Origin: Amorphophallus konjac
Taxonomy: Eukaryota > Streptophyta > Magnoliopsida > Alismatales > Araceae
DNA length: 64,000 bases
NCBI GenBank assembly: GCA_022559845.1
Contig: CM040118.1
Span: 447,948,053 to 448,012,052, forward strand
Direction of reading: 5' to 3'
Shown piece by piece: positions 23,325-37,004 of this stretch. Below the pieces are notes generated by a model. The model saw only the letters and a list, made by a program, of their open reading frames with translations. It was not told the DNA's origin and did no database searches. The position numbers and the translations under genes are program-made. The stretch's first letter is position 1. Each line of letters starts with the position of its first letter.

Positions 23325-23597
23325 ATGATGCAGGAATGTCTGGCAGCCATGCACAATAAGTGGTACTTAGATAGGGGTTGCTCAAGACACATGACGGGAG
23401 ACAAGACCAAGTTCTCCCAACAAAGATCAAAAGATGGAGGTTATGTGACCTTTGGAGGAAATAACAAAGGTAAGTTCGTCAGGACAGGATACTGGATGGG
23501 TTCTATGGCTGCGCAGATGTCGACAATAGACGGCTCCATGGTCGACAATGGATCTGTGCGGAAGCAAATGTCCACTTTAAGACAGGTTCCTGGTTAA
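23325..23597 (+). pseudogene. pol: D protease remnant, truncated, altered active site
   Basis: It follows gag in the same frame after the single TAA at 23319-23321. WYLDRGCSRHMTG (about 23361-23399) matches the copia protease motif WYLDSGCSRHMTG of E0, but the catalytic DSG is DRG. The frame ends at 23597, soon after FGGNNKGK, where a further GTCGAC pair (23519/23541, again 22 bp) occurs. Integrase and beyond are absent. Not expected to be an active protease. Confidence 0.8.
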
Positions 23598-24974
23598 CAC
23601 TAATTCTGGTAGGAAATCTTCTGGACTGTTTAATCTGTTTGGACTCTGAGCTCAGTTTTGCTTTACTCACTCATCCTCATTCACTTCCTATTCCTTGTGT
23701 CTCTATATCTCTTTGTGGCCAACATTTTTTTCTTCAGCAAGGACTCACAAATTGAGGGGGAGAAAAAGTGTAAACTCATTCCTTGATACAACATTGAAAA
23801 ACCTAACCATATCTTTCAATAAAATCACCAAGGTAATCATTAAGAGTAGAGGTTGAGTGTAGTAATGAGAATTTGAACTGTACTACTGCAATAAATTCAA
23901 ACCATAACTATGACTCTGTCACAAGATTTTGAGGACTTATGATTTTTAGTAATGAGACTGTTTCTCTACCTGTGTTTGTGCTGGACAGTAAAAATGAACT
24001 CAAATATAACATGTATGTACATGGAATACGCCATAATTCTGCCTTCTAGGTAGAGCAATGGGTTGAGGTCTGAGAAACTACTGTTCTCCATCTCAAAGCA
24101 AAAAAATTGGCTGAAATATAGATGGGAGACCAGTGTGTCATGAAGATCCAATCTAACTCTGCTGATATTGATTGGGCATACTGAGTAACTGGGGATATTG
24201 GCGTCTGATAAACGTATATCCTCACGGATAAAAGGTGTGTCCCAGTCATTAGTGGAATGGTTAGGCATGCTAAGTAGCCGGGGTTTCTGGCGTGTACAAA
24301 GCGTGTATCCTCGTGTAGAAAAGCATGTGATATACCTGCCCACAGCTCTCAAATGATTCAAAAAGAAAATTTTAAAGATTTCATAAAGGCAGAGAAAATG
24401 GTTGACCTAAAGCATAGCATGCAAATAAAAGTACAAAACACTGTTCAGCTAGCATAGTTAGTAAAACTATCTCTTGAAATATATTATAAGTTCAAGGAGC
24501 CATGTGTCAGAAATTGGATATGGGGAGTAAATTTATTGGTGCAATACTTTCAAATTCATTGAACCACAAGACCCACTCTATTTGGTCACAAGGTGGTCTT
24601 TGCTTAAGGATGGAAAGGTTCCATAAGTGTTCTATTAAAGAAAGGGAGTACACCTTAATATCTTCCAAACATTTGAGTTATGCTGATTCCACTTCGTTCA
24701 TCTCTTTTTCACCTTCGGTTCCATCAACTTCTGCTCCACATCCTGTTCGGAGTGATTTTTTTTCTGTTTCCCCTCTTTTTGCTGTTGACAAAGGGGGAGA
24801 GAGAGTCTCATGTCAATGTCATTGTGTTATATAATGCCAAGTCTGCTTATGTTTATGTTATTTTCATCTTACCTTCTCTGTTTTTGAATAACATATCAAG
24901 TGATTTGTCTGGCTGAAATAATTGCATGTTTTGACACAATGACTCATGGTTGTCATCATCAAAAAGGGGGAGAA
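23598..24974 (+). other. D non-coding 3' region and polypurine tract
   Basis: No credible gene. GGGGGAGA-type purine tracts occur at about 23755 and 24790, and the LTR-adjacent AAAAAGGGGGAGAA is at 24961-24974. Pol sequence expected here in an autonomous relative is missing. Confidence 0.75.
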
Positions 24975-26446
24975 TGTTGTGCATCCCTTGGTTTTGATGA
25001 TGACAATAGGATATGTTTGATTAATCAAGTTCTATCTTGTTTCATAACAAATACAAGTGGTTTGATTGTTCCTTCAAAGTAATGGACTCATGACTATTTG
25101 ATGATGACAAACAATGTTTGATTAACTCAATATAAATCTGGTAGTTCAAATTACTTCTGATAAGTTAAGTAATTTCAGGTCAGAAGAAGTGTCAAAGGCC
25201 GCTTGTCGACCAGGGAAGTGGTTGTGGTCGACCAACGAACCTAGCCAGAAACACCTAAAGTCATCCGTCTTCTGTTGTGCCTTGGCTGTCGACCAAAGCC
25301 CCACTCTTGGTCGACCACAGAACAGACAGGGCGTCAGACAGAACTGACGGCAATCTGGAACTTGCCCATTGTCGACCAGCGACTAGGATGTGGTCGACCA
25401 CGGAGGACGCGAGTGTCAGCCAGAATGAAACCGCCATCACGACACTGCTTGTTGTCGACCAGGGACAGTGCCATGGTCGACCACGGGCGTTATAGCGTCC
25501 AGAACCGAACTGTAACCGAATTCTGTTTTGGTTCCTTAAAACCTGCGGATTGTTGTTGCAGGTTGTTGGGTAGTTCAAATGAGGAGATTCCGCACGGGAA
25601 TCAAGGAGAGAATCATGCTGAGACGCGGTCAAACCTATTATAGTAATCGGATTCAACCGTCTCCCTGTTTTCTAGCAGATTGACGCTAGATCTGGAATTT
25701 GAGCGGGAAGAGCTTCATGCTTGAAAAAGAATCTGAATAAAGATAGAAGGCAACTGATCGGGCAGGCAAGCACACTGAGAGAGCATAGAACAGAAGCTAA
25801 GAGACACACCTACATCACAGGACGAAGTGGCTCTCCATCAATCAGAAATCTGCAGAAGACTGAAAGCATTCTCATTGCTGCAGAAGGAAGACTGGGCTTG
25901 AAGCTGTGCGACCTCCAGCAGCAAAGCAGCTGAAGGCATCCGATTGGAAGCTCTACAGGGAGTCTATTCTTGTTATTTGTGTGATTAAGTCCCAGGCTGA
26001 ATTCTTTCCTTTGTTACAAAAGTCTATATTCAGTCCTGTTGCATCATTCCACCTTCTCATCATTTCTATTCATCCTTACACCAAGTGTCAAGCTGTGAGG
26101 CAGCGGAGTCAAGCTGTGAGGCAGCGGAGTCAAGCTGTGTGTCAGCGGTGTTTGTGTGAGATCAGGAATTCTCATTTAGTGAAGCCTTGCTTGAGTTAAG
26201 CAAGGGGTGGATGTAGGTCTCGGGAAGAGACTGAACCACCTTAAAAATCCTATCTTGTGGTTTGATTATGTGGTGTGCTTGTGTGTGTTTGATTTCCTAT
26301 ACGTATGCTTGCATCTTTACTATCCGCATTAGTTCTATGATTCATTAATTACCAGTAGCTCATCTGGTCGATAGTCAGTACATCATCAAAAAGGGGGAAA
26401 GATCTATTCACCCCCCCCTCTAGATCTATTCAGTCCGTATCCAACA
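24975..26446 (+). repeat. D 3' LTR
   Basis: 1,472 bp, near identical to 19495-20968: four substitutions and C8 instead of C10 near the end. All four palindrome units are conserved with identical spacing. Confidence 0.95.
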
Positions 26447-26600
26447 AACAAGACAATCTTCTATGAGCTGCAAGTATGAATGATGAGCTGCAAGTATCAA
26501 CTCAGGGATAAACCCATGTTAACCAAGGCATCACACCAGAACTGGCCAAGTGGACTTAAAGCCTTCCTCTTGGCCTCAAGACAATTCTGCAACAAAGTTC

Positions 26601-28388
26601 TCATTTGGTTGTTTTGGGTACCCAAACCTTCTTGGGTCCCGGATGGTTAGTTGCACCTCTAGTGGGTGCCTTCCACATTCTTTGGGTAAACATATCATCA
26701 AAATTCATCAAATCACAATCATGCATAGTATGCCCAACCTTTCCACAGTAATGACAACATTTTGAAGACTTCACAGAATGCTTATAAACATGATAATCAA
26801 ATTTCTGTGATTTAGCATGAATGTTATCATTATAAGCATGGAAATTTCTCTTCTTCACAACAGAATGAGCATGAATTTTTTGTGGGTTGACGAAAGTATG
26901 AGTATTTTTGACTTTGAAATTCTTTCTTTCATTTGCTTGCCAACACTGTGACACACGGTGTCCTAGCTTTCCACATTCAAAACAAACAACCATTTTTCAT
27001 TTGGAAACAAGTTCATTTTTGCATGCTTTTAAATCATCCGATTTCATAATGAAACAATCATTCATCAAATGACCATGCTTACCACAATAATGACAATTGA
27101 CATTTGTTGATTTTGGAGCATGGTTTTTGTTACTTTTGTGAGCATGAATCTTATTGTTCCTAGGTTGAGCCTGAGCCTTGGGATTAGATTTCTCAACACA
27201 AGAACCATTTGAGATATTTGAGGAACAAGAAGCATGCACAAAAGATGTTTGAGTCTTTAGCCCAAAGGCTTTCTTTTTGGTGGGTTCATATCTAAGACCT
27301 TCTCTTTGAAAATTTACCTTGGTCCCCAAAATCTTGTTCAGATTTTCTTCTCCATTCACAAACTTACACAAAGAAGCATTCAGATCAAGAATTTTCTTTT
27401 CAAGTGATGAAATATGCAATTCATATGAAATGATCTCATTATCACAAGAAATGACTTTTTCATTCAATTGGGCATTGATGGTTTTGTAGCTCTCCATCAT
27501 TTGTTCAAGCACATGCATCTTGTCAGATTCATCAACAATCACAGATTTCCCTTTTTCAAGTTTTTCAAGATTTTTCAATCTACTTTCAAGCAGGGAGATC
27601 TAAATTAGCATCACACTGTTCTCCTTTTTGAGTTCTTCATTTTCATTTGTAAGTTTATCATTCATAATCAATTCATTGCAAATATCTTGATCAATTGAGT
27701 TTGATTCCATTTTGTTTTTCAAATCTTTTTCAGTTTTCTCCAATTGATCAATTATGTTCTTGAGGGCAACATTTTCATTTCTCAAACAAGCAATGATTTC
27801 TTTGTGGCATTCAACATCATGCTCTAGAAGTTCATTGAAGTTAACAAGCTCAGAACATTTATCACAAGAACCATTTTCATGGACCAAGTTTTTAGATTTC
27901 TTTTTCAATTTTCTATTTTCTGACTTGACTTTCTTATATTATTTTTCCAACTCATCATAAGCTTCAACAAGATCATCAAGAGTAAATTCTTCAGAATCAG
28001 AATTTATCTCTTCTGCATTTTTGTCACTTTGTTGATCTGCATCATCGGCCATGAGACATTTTTGCCTTTCCTTCTCTTGAGCTTTGATCAACCGGTCCAT
28101 AAGCTCCTTTGCCGTCCTACAAGAAGATACAAATGTATACTTGTTAGTACTTACAGAACCTTTCAATAGACTCAAAGCAGTAACATTATCATGATGCATC
28201 ATTTTATCCTGATTAGACCACTTGGTCTCATCTAGAGGTAATATGTGTGGACCATGATAAATTAATTTTCAAAGACTTGGATTAATAGAATTGATCACCA
28301 TACACAGTTTACCTAGCTAAGAATTAAAATCTGAACCAGTGAAGATTGGCAAACAATTCATTGAGACATGTTCAACAGAAAAATTCAT
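26601..28388 (-). pseudogene. gag: C gag remnant: capsid domain deleted, three zinc knuckles retained
   Basis: A single minus-strand frame runs from ATG at 28388 to 26601, broken by at least five stops (including 27939-27941, 27600-27602 and 26997-26999). The start (PIFTGSDF) and CRTAKELMDRL fit the UBN2 region, but sequence between and after them is missing, so the capsid domain is largely deleted. A long Lys/Glu/Asn coiled coil follows, then three CCHC knuckles: CHYCGKHGHLMNDC, CFECGKLGHRVSQC and CHYCGKVGHTMHDC. It ends GPKKVWVPK, as in Sirevirus Gags. The segment 26452-26600 beyond its stop has no gene. Confidence 0.8.
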
Positions 28389-28447
28389 GATTGTAGAATG
28401 CACTGGGATCACTCTGTAGATCGCAAGATCTAGGGACAACAGAGCCT

Positions 28448-28460
28448 GGCTCTGATACCA
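28448..28460 (-). other. C primer-binding site
   Basis: Minus-strand TGGTATCAGAGCC, two bases from the LTR, complementary to initiator-Met tRNA. Confidence 0.92.
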
Positions 28461-28462
28461 AT

Positions 28463-31157
<2,695 letters not shown>

Positions 31158-31162
31158 CGGGC

Positions 31163-31845
31163 ATCACGCCCCTTTCCACTTTATTCCTCCGGAACCTCCT
31201 GACCTCCCTCTTTGGGCATCGCGCCCCTCTACGCCCTCATGTCTGGATTTTCTATCTCCTCTCCTTAGGCATCGCACCCCCTCCTATTTTCTTTTTCCGG
31301 AACCTCCGAACCCTCCACCATCTTTTGATTCACTCTCCCTTGGGCATCACACCCCTTCTTATCTTCCCCTTCCGGAATGTCCATATCTTTTAGGGCATCG
31401 CGCCCCTCTTCATTCTATTCCTCCGGAACCTCCGGATTTTCCATCTTATCCTCCCTCCAATCTCCCAGGGCTTCGCACCCCTTTCTATCTTCTTCCTCCG
31501 GAACCTTCGGACCTCATCCCTTTTCTCCAATTTTTCTTTCTACTCCTCCGGGACATTGTATCCTTTGTTCTCTTCATCCTTCTAAATCATCTTTTCCCAT
31601 ACCTCTTCCCGAGGCATCGTGTCCCTCGATATTTTCTCCCTCCGGAACCTCCGGATTCTTCTCTCCATCATGATTCTCCTCCTGTGCCTCCGGACCCTCC
31701 GGATCTGCCACTTACCATCTACCAATTTCTCCTATTAATTCCGCTCGATCCCTGGTCCGACCTGTCTTCTTCCGCATCAACTGCTCTGGGCATCTGCCCG
31801 TTCTCTCACTGCTTCCGAGGCTTCTGTCCTCACCCCTCCTTTTGA
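31163..31845 (+). pseudogene. A long proline-rich ORF, second part
   Basis: When C and one CGGGC copy are removed, codon phase is exactly preserved and the frame continues to TGA at 31843-31845 without further stops. Together with 10911-13659 it is about 1,140 codons. It continues the GH(H/R)AP and PPEPPDFP repeats. In DNA these are two small inverted repeats, GGGC-N5-GCCC and CCGGA-N3-TCCGG. No family recognised. Confidence 0.6.
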
Positions 31846-34647
31846 TTCTCCTAGCATTCTGTAAACCTTGTGATCAGGGTCTCCGCACCTTAGTGAGGGA
31901 GTTCTAGCCCTCACCTTTTTTCTTTTTATCCTTATTCATCTGAGTCTAGTCTTGGTACCACTCCTTCTTGTTAAGCCACGTTAAACCTTGGCTTCCAATC
32001 CTTTTATCTGCCACCTGAGGACAAATCCCATGTTTATCAACATCGCCTCCGGCAGCTGCTACTTCTACAAGGTCGTAAGGTAATGTATGTGCGTAAGTAT
32101 GCATTTTTATGCGTGTTCAACACCTTATGCACGCATGGTTTTCAAAATGAAGTGCTTCTTAACATGATTAAGAGTGATGTTCTAGGCCTTTATCCTAGGT
32201 CTTTATCTTTATCTTTATTGAATTTCATAAAAGAGTCTTTAGGCTTGCTTTTGCAGCACTCTAGTTATTAAGAACCCCGCGCTGGGAGTTCGACATTCCC
32301 TCCCCGCTCGTTAAGGGTAACCCTTAGCTGGGCACTCCACACACTTCATGGCGTCCTTAGCCGGCCCCCTTTTGTAAAATGTCATTGCTGCTTTGGCCAT
32401 GCCATGGGTATGCATGAAAGTCTTTTCTCTTCTTTACTCGGCCGAGTGCAGGTGCAAGAGGTTGACGGTTAAGATGACTAACCTAGGTACTCCATAATAC
32501 AGGAGGAGTCTCAAATAGGGGCAGTCTTGACTCGGAATAAAGAGAGCTTTTCATGATATATCTAGCCAGAAAGGGCTATATCAAAGTCAAAATTCAATAA
32601 ATGCAAAATTATGAAATAAAGACATGTCAAGAGAGGCAAAGTCCCCCCAGGGAAAATCCTGGTCGTATGCATGTCAAGGGTCTAAAAATCAAAGGCACAA
32701 AGCCCCAGCGCAGCAGACTACCTCTTTGAGGGGTCGGTACTTTGGAAGGAATTCGAGTCAAGGCTTATCTCCAATTGTTCTTCTCTTCTCCCTCCAAAAG
32801 TCGAATGTTCCCCAGGTATGGCCTTAGCAGGGGCACCGTTAACAATGGGTAGTCAGCTATAGGGCGCCACCTTCAATGCACGCCCGGCTTTGGACAGTTT
32901 TAGCAAAAGGGGAAGGAACGAGGGCCCCTAGCCAGTGGTTTAAACATCCTTTGAGGCTGCATTAACAATTTTCTAAACCAAAATTTTAAAAAAATTGAAT
33001 ATTTTCAAGAACAAAAAAAATGTCTAAACCAAAATTTCAAAAAAATTGAATATTTTCAAAAAAAAACAAAAAAACTGAATATGTCCAAAATTCCAAAAAA
33101 ATTGAATACTCTCTAAAACCCACAAAAAATTGCATATTTCAAAAATATTTCAAAATAAAAAAACAAAAATACATTGTATTTTTTGATGGTGTTGTTTTGC
33201 AGGGACACTTTTTGCAAGGACCCAAGAGCCTGGGATGAGTCCTCTTCTCTCTCACGTCATTCATGACTCATTTCCCTATCATGATCGAATTCCCACATCT
33301 TTCTAAGTAATTCATGCTGATTTCATCTGATTATCCCTGTCACTCTGGGCATTCATTCTAATCATTCAAGAACAAATCTCAACCAAGCTTGATCTTTCAT
33401 GCATACATCTGATGATCAGCCAAGTTGGTCCTCCTCATGAGAAATAATGCTAAAGCCCTAATAATGAACATGCCTTGCATGCTTTGATGCTATGTTTTCA
33501 CGCTATAATAGCCATTGCTTTGATGCTTTATTATATCATGCTCTGATGATTCACATGCTTAGTGATGGTTTAATTCATGCTATTCATGTTACGGCTGCTA
33601 TGCTTAAAGTGCTTTATCTTTCATGATATCTTGGCTGACAAATTTTTGAGCGCAGGAAGAAGCTCTCGGTCCCACCGTCTGGGCATTATCATCCAAGTCC
33701 CACGGTGACTGCATATCCTCATTTCTCAGTTCCCTCATACCTATTCCCTCACCATCTACCCTTGTATGCATTTTACTATATGTTATCTACGCTACTAGAT
33801 TATATCAAAGACCTTGTGGCTTTGAAAAATTTAGAATTTGAGTTCCCCTTCATAAAAAATAATAATGATTCCAGAGGAGACTTAGTCGCACGGATAGGCC
33901 GTTGAGCCATCTAGGACTGGGTACGATGGTTCCCTTTTATAAGTTAGTGTGCGGATAAACGGGCTTCGGCTTAGTATCAGCTCACAGAATGGGTTTCTTG
34001 ACTCAGTCTTGACAGCTTAACAATATTATCCTTGATTATTTTCTATTTTAATTTATTTTAATTTTTTATTTAAATCCAACATGCATTCATGTAGGAATTT
34101 GAATCAACAGTGAAAAATCATTCTGATAAGTTGATTCTAAGAGTCAAATGATCTTAAATTTCATGATATGAGATATTCATTGTCGAATTGAGTCCTCAGT
34201 TCGTCTTGTTGCTATTTTGGGTGATTTTCTTGAAAACTCCTTGTTTGGATTTTTATCTTCTTACTCAATTCTTTCCATAGATCCACCTTGGCTGCAGCAC
34301 GTCCTCATTGGTTGATAACCGCACTCCAATGGTGAAACCTACAGGTTTGTGACCTGGGCTACTTCCACCGCGCTGGAAGTTGATCACTCTTTTTATCTCC
34401 TTCATGCCCGCGTGCACACTCCCTCCTTTACCAAACATTGTTGCTTTCATTTAACCACCTGAGATTGCTTCATCTCGATCTTTTGACTCAATCCTCATCA
34501 AGTGATGTTGATTGCGTGTCTCATCACACCTTGGCATCTGCTTTTCAGTTCGCTCTCACTTCTTCTCATTTCATTTCATTCCTCTGCGCTTGACTACGCT
34601 CCACTTCATTCCATTAATTTCCATGTCACTCCCTTGCAAAGCAGATG
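31846..34647 (+). other. A non-coding 3' region
   Basis: 2.8 kb without a convincing gene or pol motif. The segment 32970-33180 is A-rich with repeated CCAAAATTTCAAAAAAATTG-like units. Purely AT-rich or mixed elsewhere. Confidence 0.55.
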
Positions 34648-34662
34648 CCAAGGCGGGGCAGC
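34648..34662 (+). other. A polypurine tract
   Basis: CAAGGCGGGGCAGC-type purine-rich run directly before the 3' LTR. It resembles the GGGGGCAGC ending of Tat-like tracts, with a C interruption. Confidence 0.6.
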
Positions 34663-36329
34663 TGTAGACACGCTAAAATTGACATCATTTTGAGCATATC
34701 TTATATTACATTGTAATGCCCCATTTGACCCTCAAATCAACTTATTTGAGTGGTTTTTCTCATTTTTCTTGAATGTCCAGCTTTCTCCTATTTTTTTGGA
34801 TTTTTCCTAGGCTTTTCTCCAATTTTTCGGAAACCTTCTTAAAGGCGTCAGACCCTCTGGACGCGTTTTCACTGGGCGACCGACGGAGTGGACGCTATTT
34901 CCTTTTCCATTTTTTGATAATTACCAAATTCCTGAATTCATGTCTGTCTAGGTGGACGCCATTTATTTTTTTAATATTGGTAATTTTCATAAATTCAAGA
35001 ATACGCGTCTGTAAGTCAGGACACGATTTCAAATTAATTTCTGAAATTCAATAATATGCGTCTTCTCATTAGGACGCTATTTATTATGTTAATTACCAAA
35101 ATTCTTGAAAATTCAATAAACGCGTCTACTCATGTGGACGCGGTTTCCTTCTCAATTTTTGGTAATATTTGACTTTCCTAAAATATTCAATAAAAAGCGT
35201 CCACTCGCATAGTCGCCTATTTTTAAACGCGTCCAGGACCTTAGACGCGTATTTCCTTGCCATTTTCAGATATTCTTTAATCCACCCAAAATTCATGAAA
35301 TTGTTAATTCGCGTCTAGAACCCCAGACGCGATTTCTTTCTTAATTTATTTGGAATGAGCGACTCTTTTGGTGGACACCCATTTAATGGGCGACTAAGGT
35401 GGCTGATGCCATTTTTCTGAAGTTTCCCAAACTAGTCCGCAGCCCCTTCCTTCCTCGTTTTACGGTCCATTTTACTGGGTAAGGCTCCCGGTGGCTTTCC
35501 AGAGATGGGTAGGACTCTTGCCATACTTTATCTCCTATTGCCATGAATGATTATCCTAATCATTTTTGGAACTAAAACCTCTTCGATCTTTCCCTATAAA
35601 TTGAGCCCTGCGGTTCTTACTCAAAGAGGACGACTTCACACAGAGGGGAGGTGCTGCCGGATTCGTGGCTGGAGGAGGAAGTCTTCTCCACACAAAGCTT
35701 TATCCCGCTAGAGGCATCCTCCCGAACGCTCATCTAAAGCCACTGCTTTCACATTAGAATGACTCCCCAGGCTCTTCTCATTTTCTATTTCTTTTACTGC
35801 TTTTCTGCATCGCATGCATCATATCTTTATTTTTAATCTTCTCCTATCTCAACCACGTTGAGCCTCCATCAGTGCAACACTTGCATGCCTTCACTTATTT
35901 TTCATTCATATCATTATATACCCAACCCTTTTGCATAGGGGTTTAAAGGGGCAACACCCCAACAGGTGTGTTCATTCACGTGTATTCACAACATATATTT
36001 CATTTAGAGTTTGATACTACACACCTAGTTTGCTAATTCCTATTTTTTTATTGGTGTTGTTTTCGTTCTTGCAAGGGTAATCTAAGAGGAACTCTCTCCA
36101 TCGGCCGGCCGATAGGAAGAGAAGGAAGACGCTCACAATCTCCCGCGCTTTAAAGTAATTCGCGATCCCTCCTTTTATTTGTTGATTATGTCTTTTGAGG
36201 CCTGCGTGTCCTCTGGCGATCGCCCTCCACTAGCATCCATCGCATGCTCCCTTTTTCCCATTCATTAGTTCATTCTTAGCATATATATTCTTTTATTTCT
36301 TTTGAGTGGATTTTTAGATAGGATCTAAA
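34663..36329 (+). repeat. A 3' LTR
   Basis: 1,667 bp, TGTAGACACGC to GGATCTAAA (terminal CA mutated to AA), homologous to 8039-9722, followed by the GCGGG duplication. Hairpin arms are better preserved than in the 5' LTR, for example GCGTCTAGAACCCCAGACGC near 35313. Confidence 0.88.
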
Positions 36330-36714
36330 GCGGGTGCAAGAGGGGTAGATGTGGATAGCGAGGCGTATGTGGACGTAGCATGTGAAGGAGACTCGGGGTC
36401 AAGGGAATGGTGGAGTTGTTGGTGAATGAAGCGGGCTCGATTGTACAGTTGTTGCTAGGAGATAATATCATTTACGTCTAAGATGAACCGATACTCGGGC
36501 ATTACGTTGGAAATGAGCATCTTAATTTGCTCTCCCTCCGGAATGTGTCCCGAGACTTGCGTGGCCATGCGACACCAACGGTTGGCAAAGGTCGAGAAAT
36601 CCTCTCCGGGCTTCATCTTCTCATGGACCACATCCACAACTGAGAACTTGGGCCCAACTTGGTCCTGATATTGCTGGATGAACTTCTCCTGAATGACTTG
36701 GAAATTCACAACTT
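36330..36714 (-). pseudogene. gag: H gag, second visible fragment
   Basis: The minus-strand frame encodes a retrotransposon Gag core: VVNFQVIQEKFIQQYQDQVG, DVVHEKMKPGEDF, FANRWCRMA and ISNVMPEYRFIL. It then has a TAG (36455-36457) where glutamine is likely, and a serine/threonine/proline tail. F cuts it at 36714 and A at 36330. The type fits the capsid region of Tat-like gypsy Gags. Confidence 0.8.
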
Positions 36715-37004
36715 TGTAACGACCCGAGATCCGATTACCGGGAGAGGCCCGATAACCTGAATCTCGAACCGCCACCCACGAGCCCGAAGACTCGGAAGGG
36801 TTAAAAAGATGGTGTGGAAATATACGAGGAATTACACAATTTATATGAATAAGCAGGAATTAAAAATTAACATTAAGCAAATTACATGGTCCATAATATA
36901 ACTAGTACAGTCCAGAAAGAAAAGTACGACTACGCGGGGCATACCCCGGATCTCGCAATTGGCGGCTAACCCTGGGCACTAGAACCACGTGGAGCCTCAG
37001 AAGC
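36715..37004 (-). repeat. F 3' LTR, outer segment
   Basis: Matches the first 290 bp of the other LTR (from 54796). Interrupted at 37004 by G with duplication GAAGC (37000-37004 / 47801-47805). Confidence 0.9.

Larger units (their letters stand above)
19495..26446 (+). mobile_element. D: young, pol-less Sirevirus derivative with open gag
   Basis: LTRs at 19495-20968 and 24975-26446, target duplication AACAA (19490-19494, 26447-26451), PBS complementary to initiator-Met tRNA, open gag, remnant protease, long non-coding 3' region, polypurine tract. Comparing the LTRs by eye I count four substitutions and a two-base difference in a C-run over 1.47 kb, about 99.7% identity. The interior is only 4.0 kb and has no integrase, RT or RNase H, so mobility would require pol in trans. 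It is the youngest layer of the nest. Confidence 0.95.
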
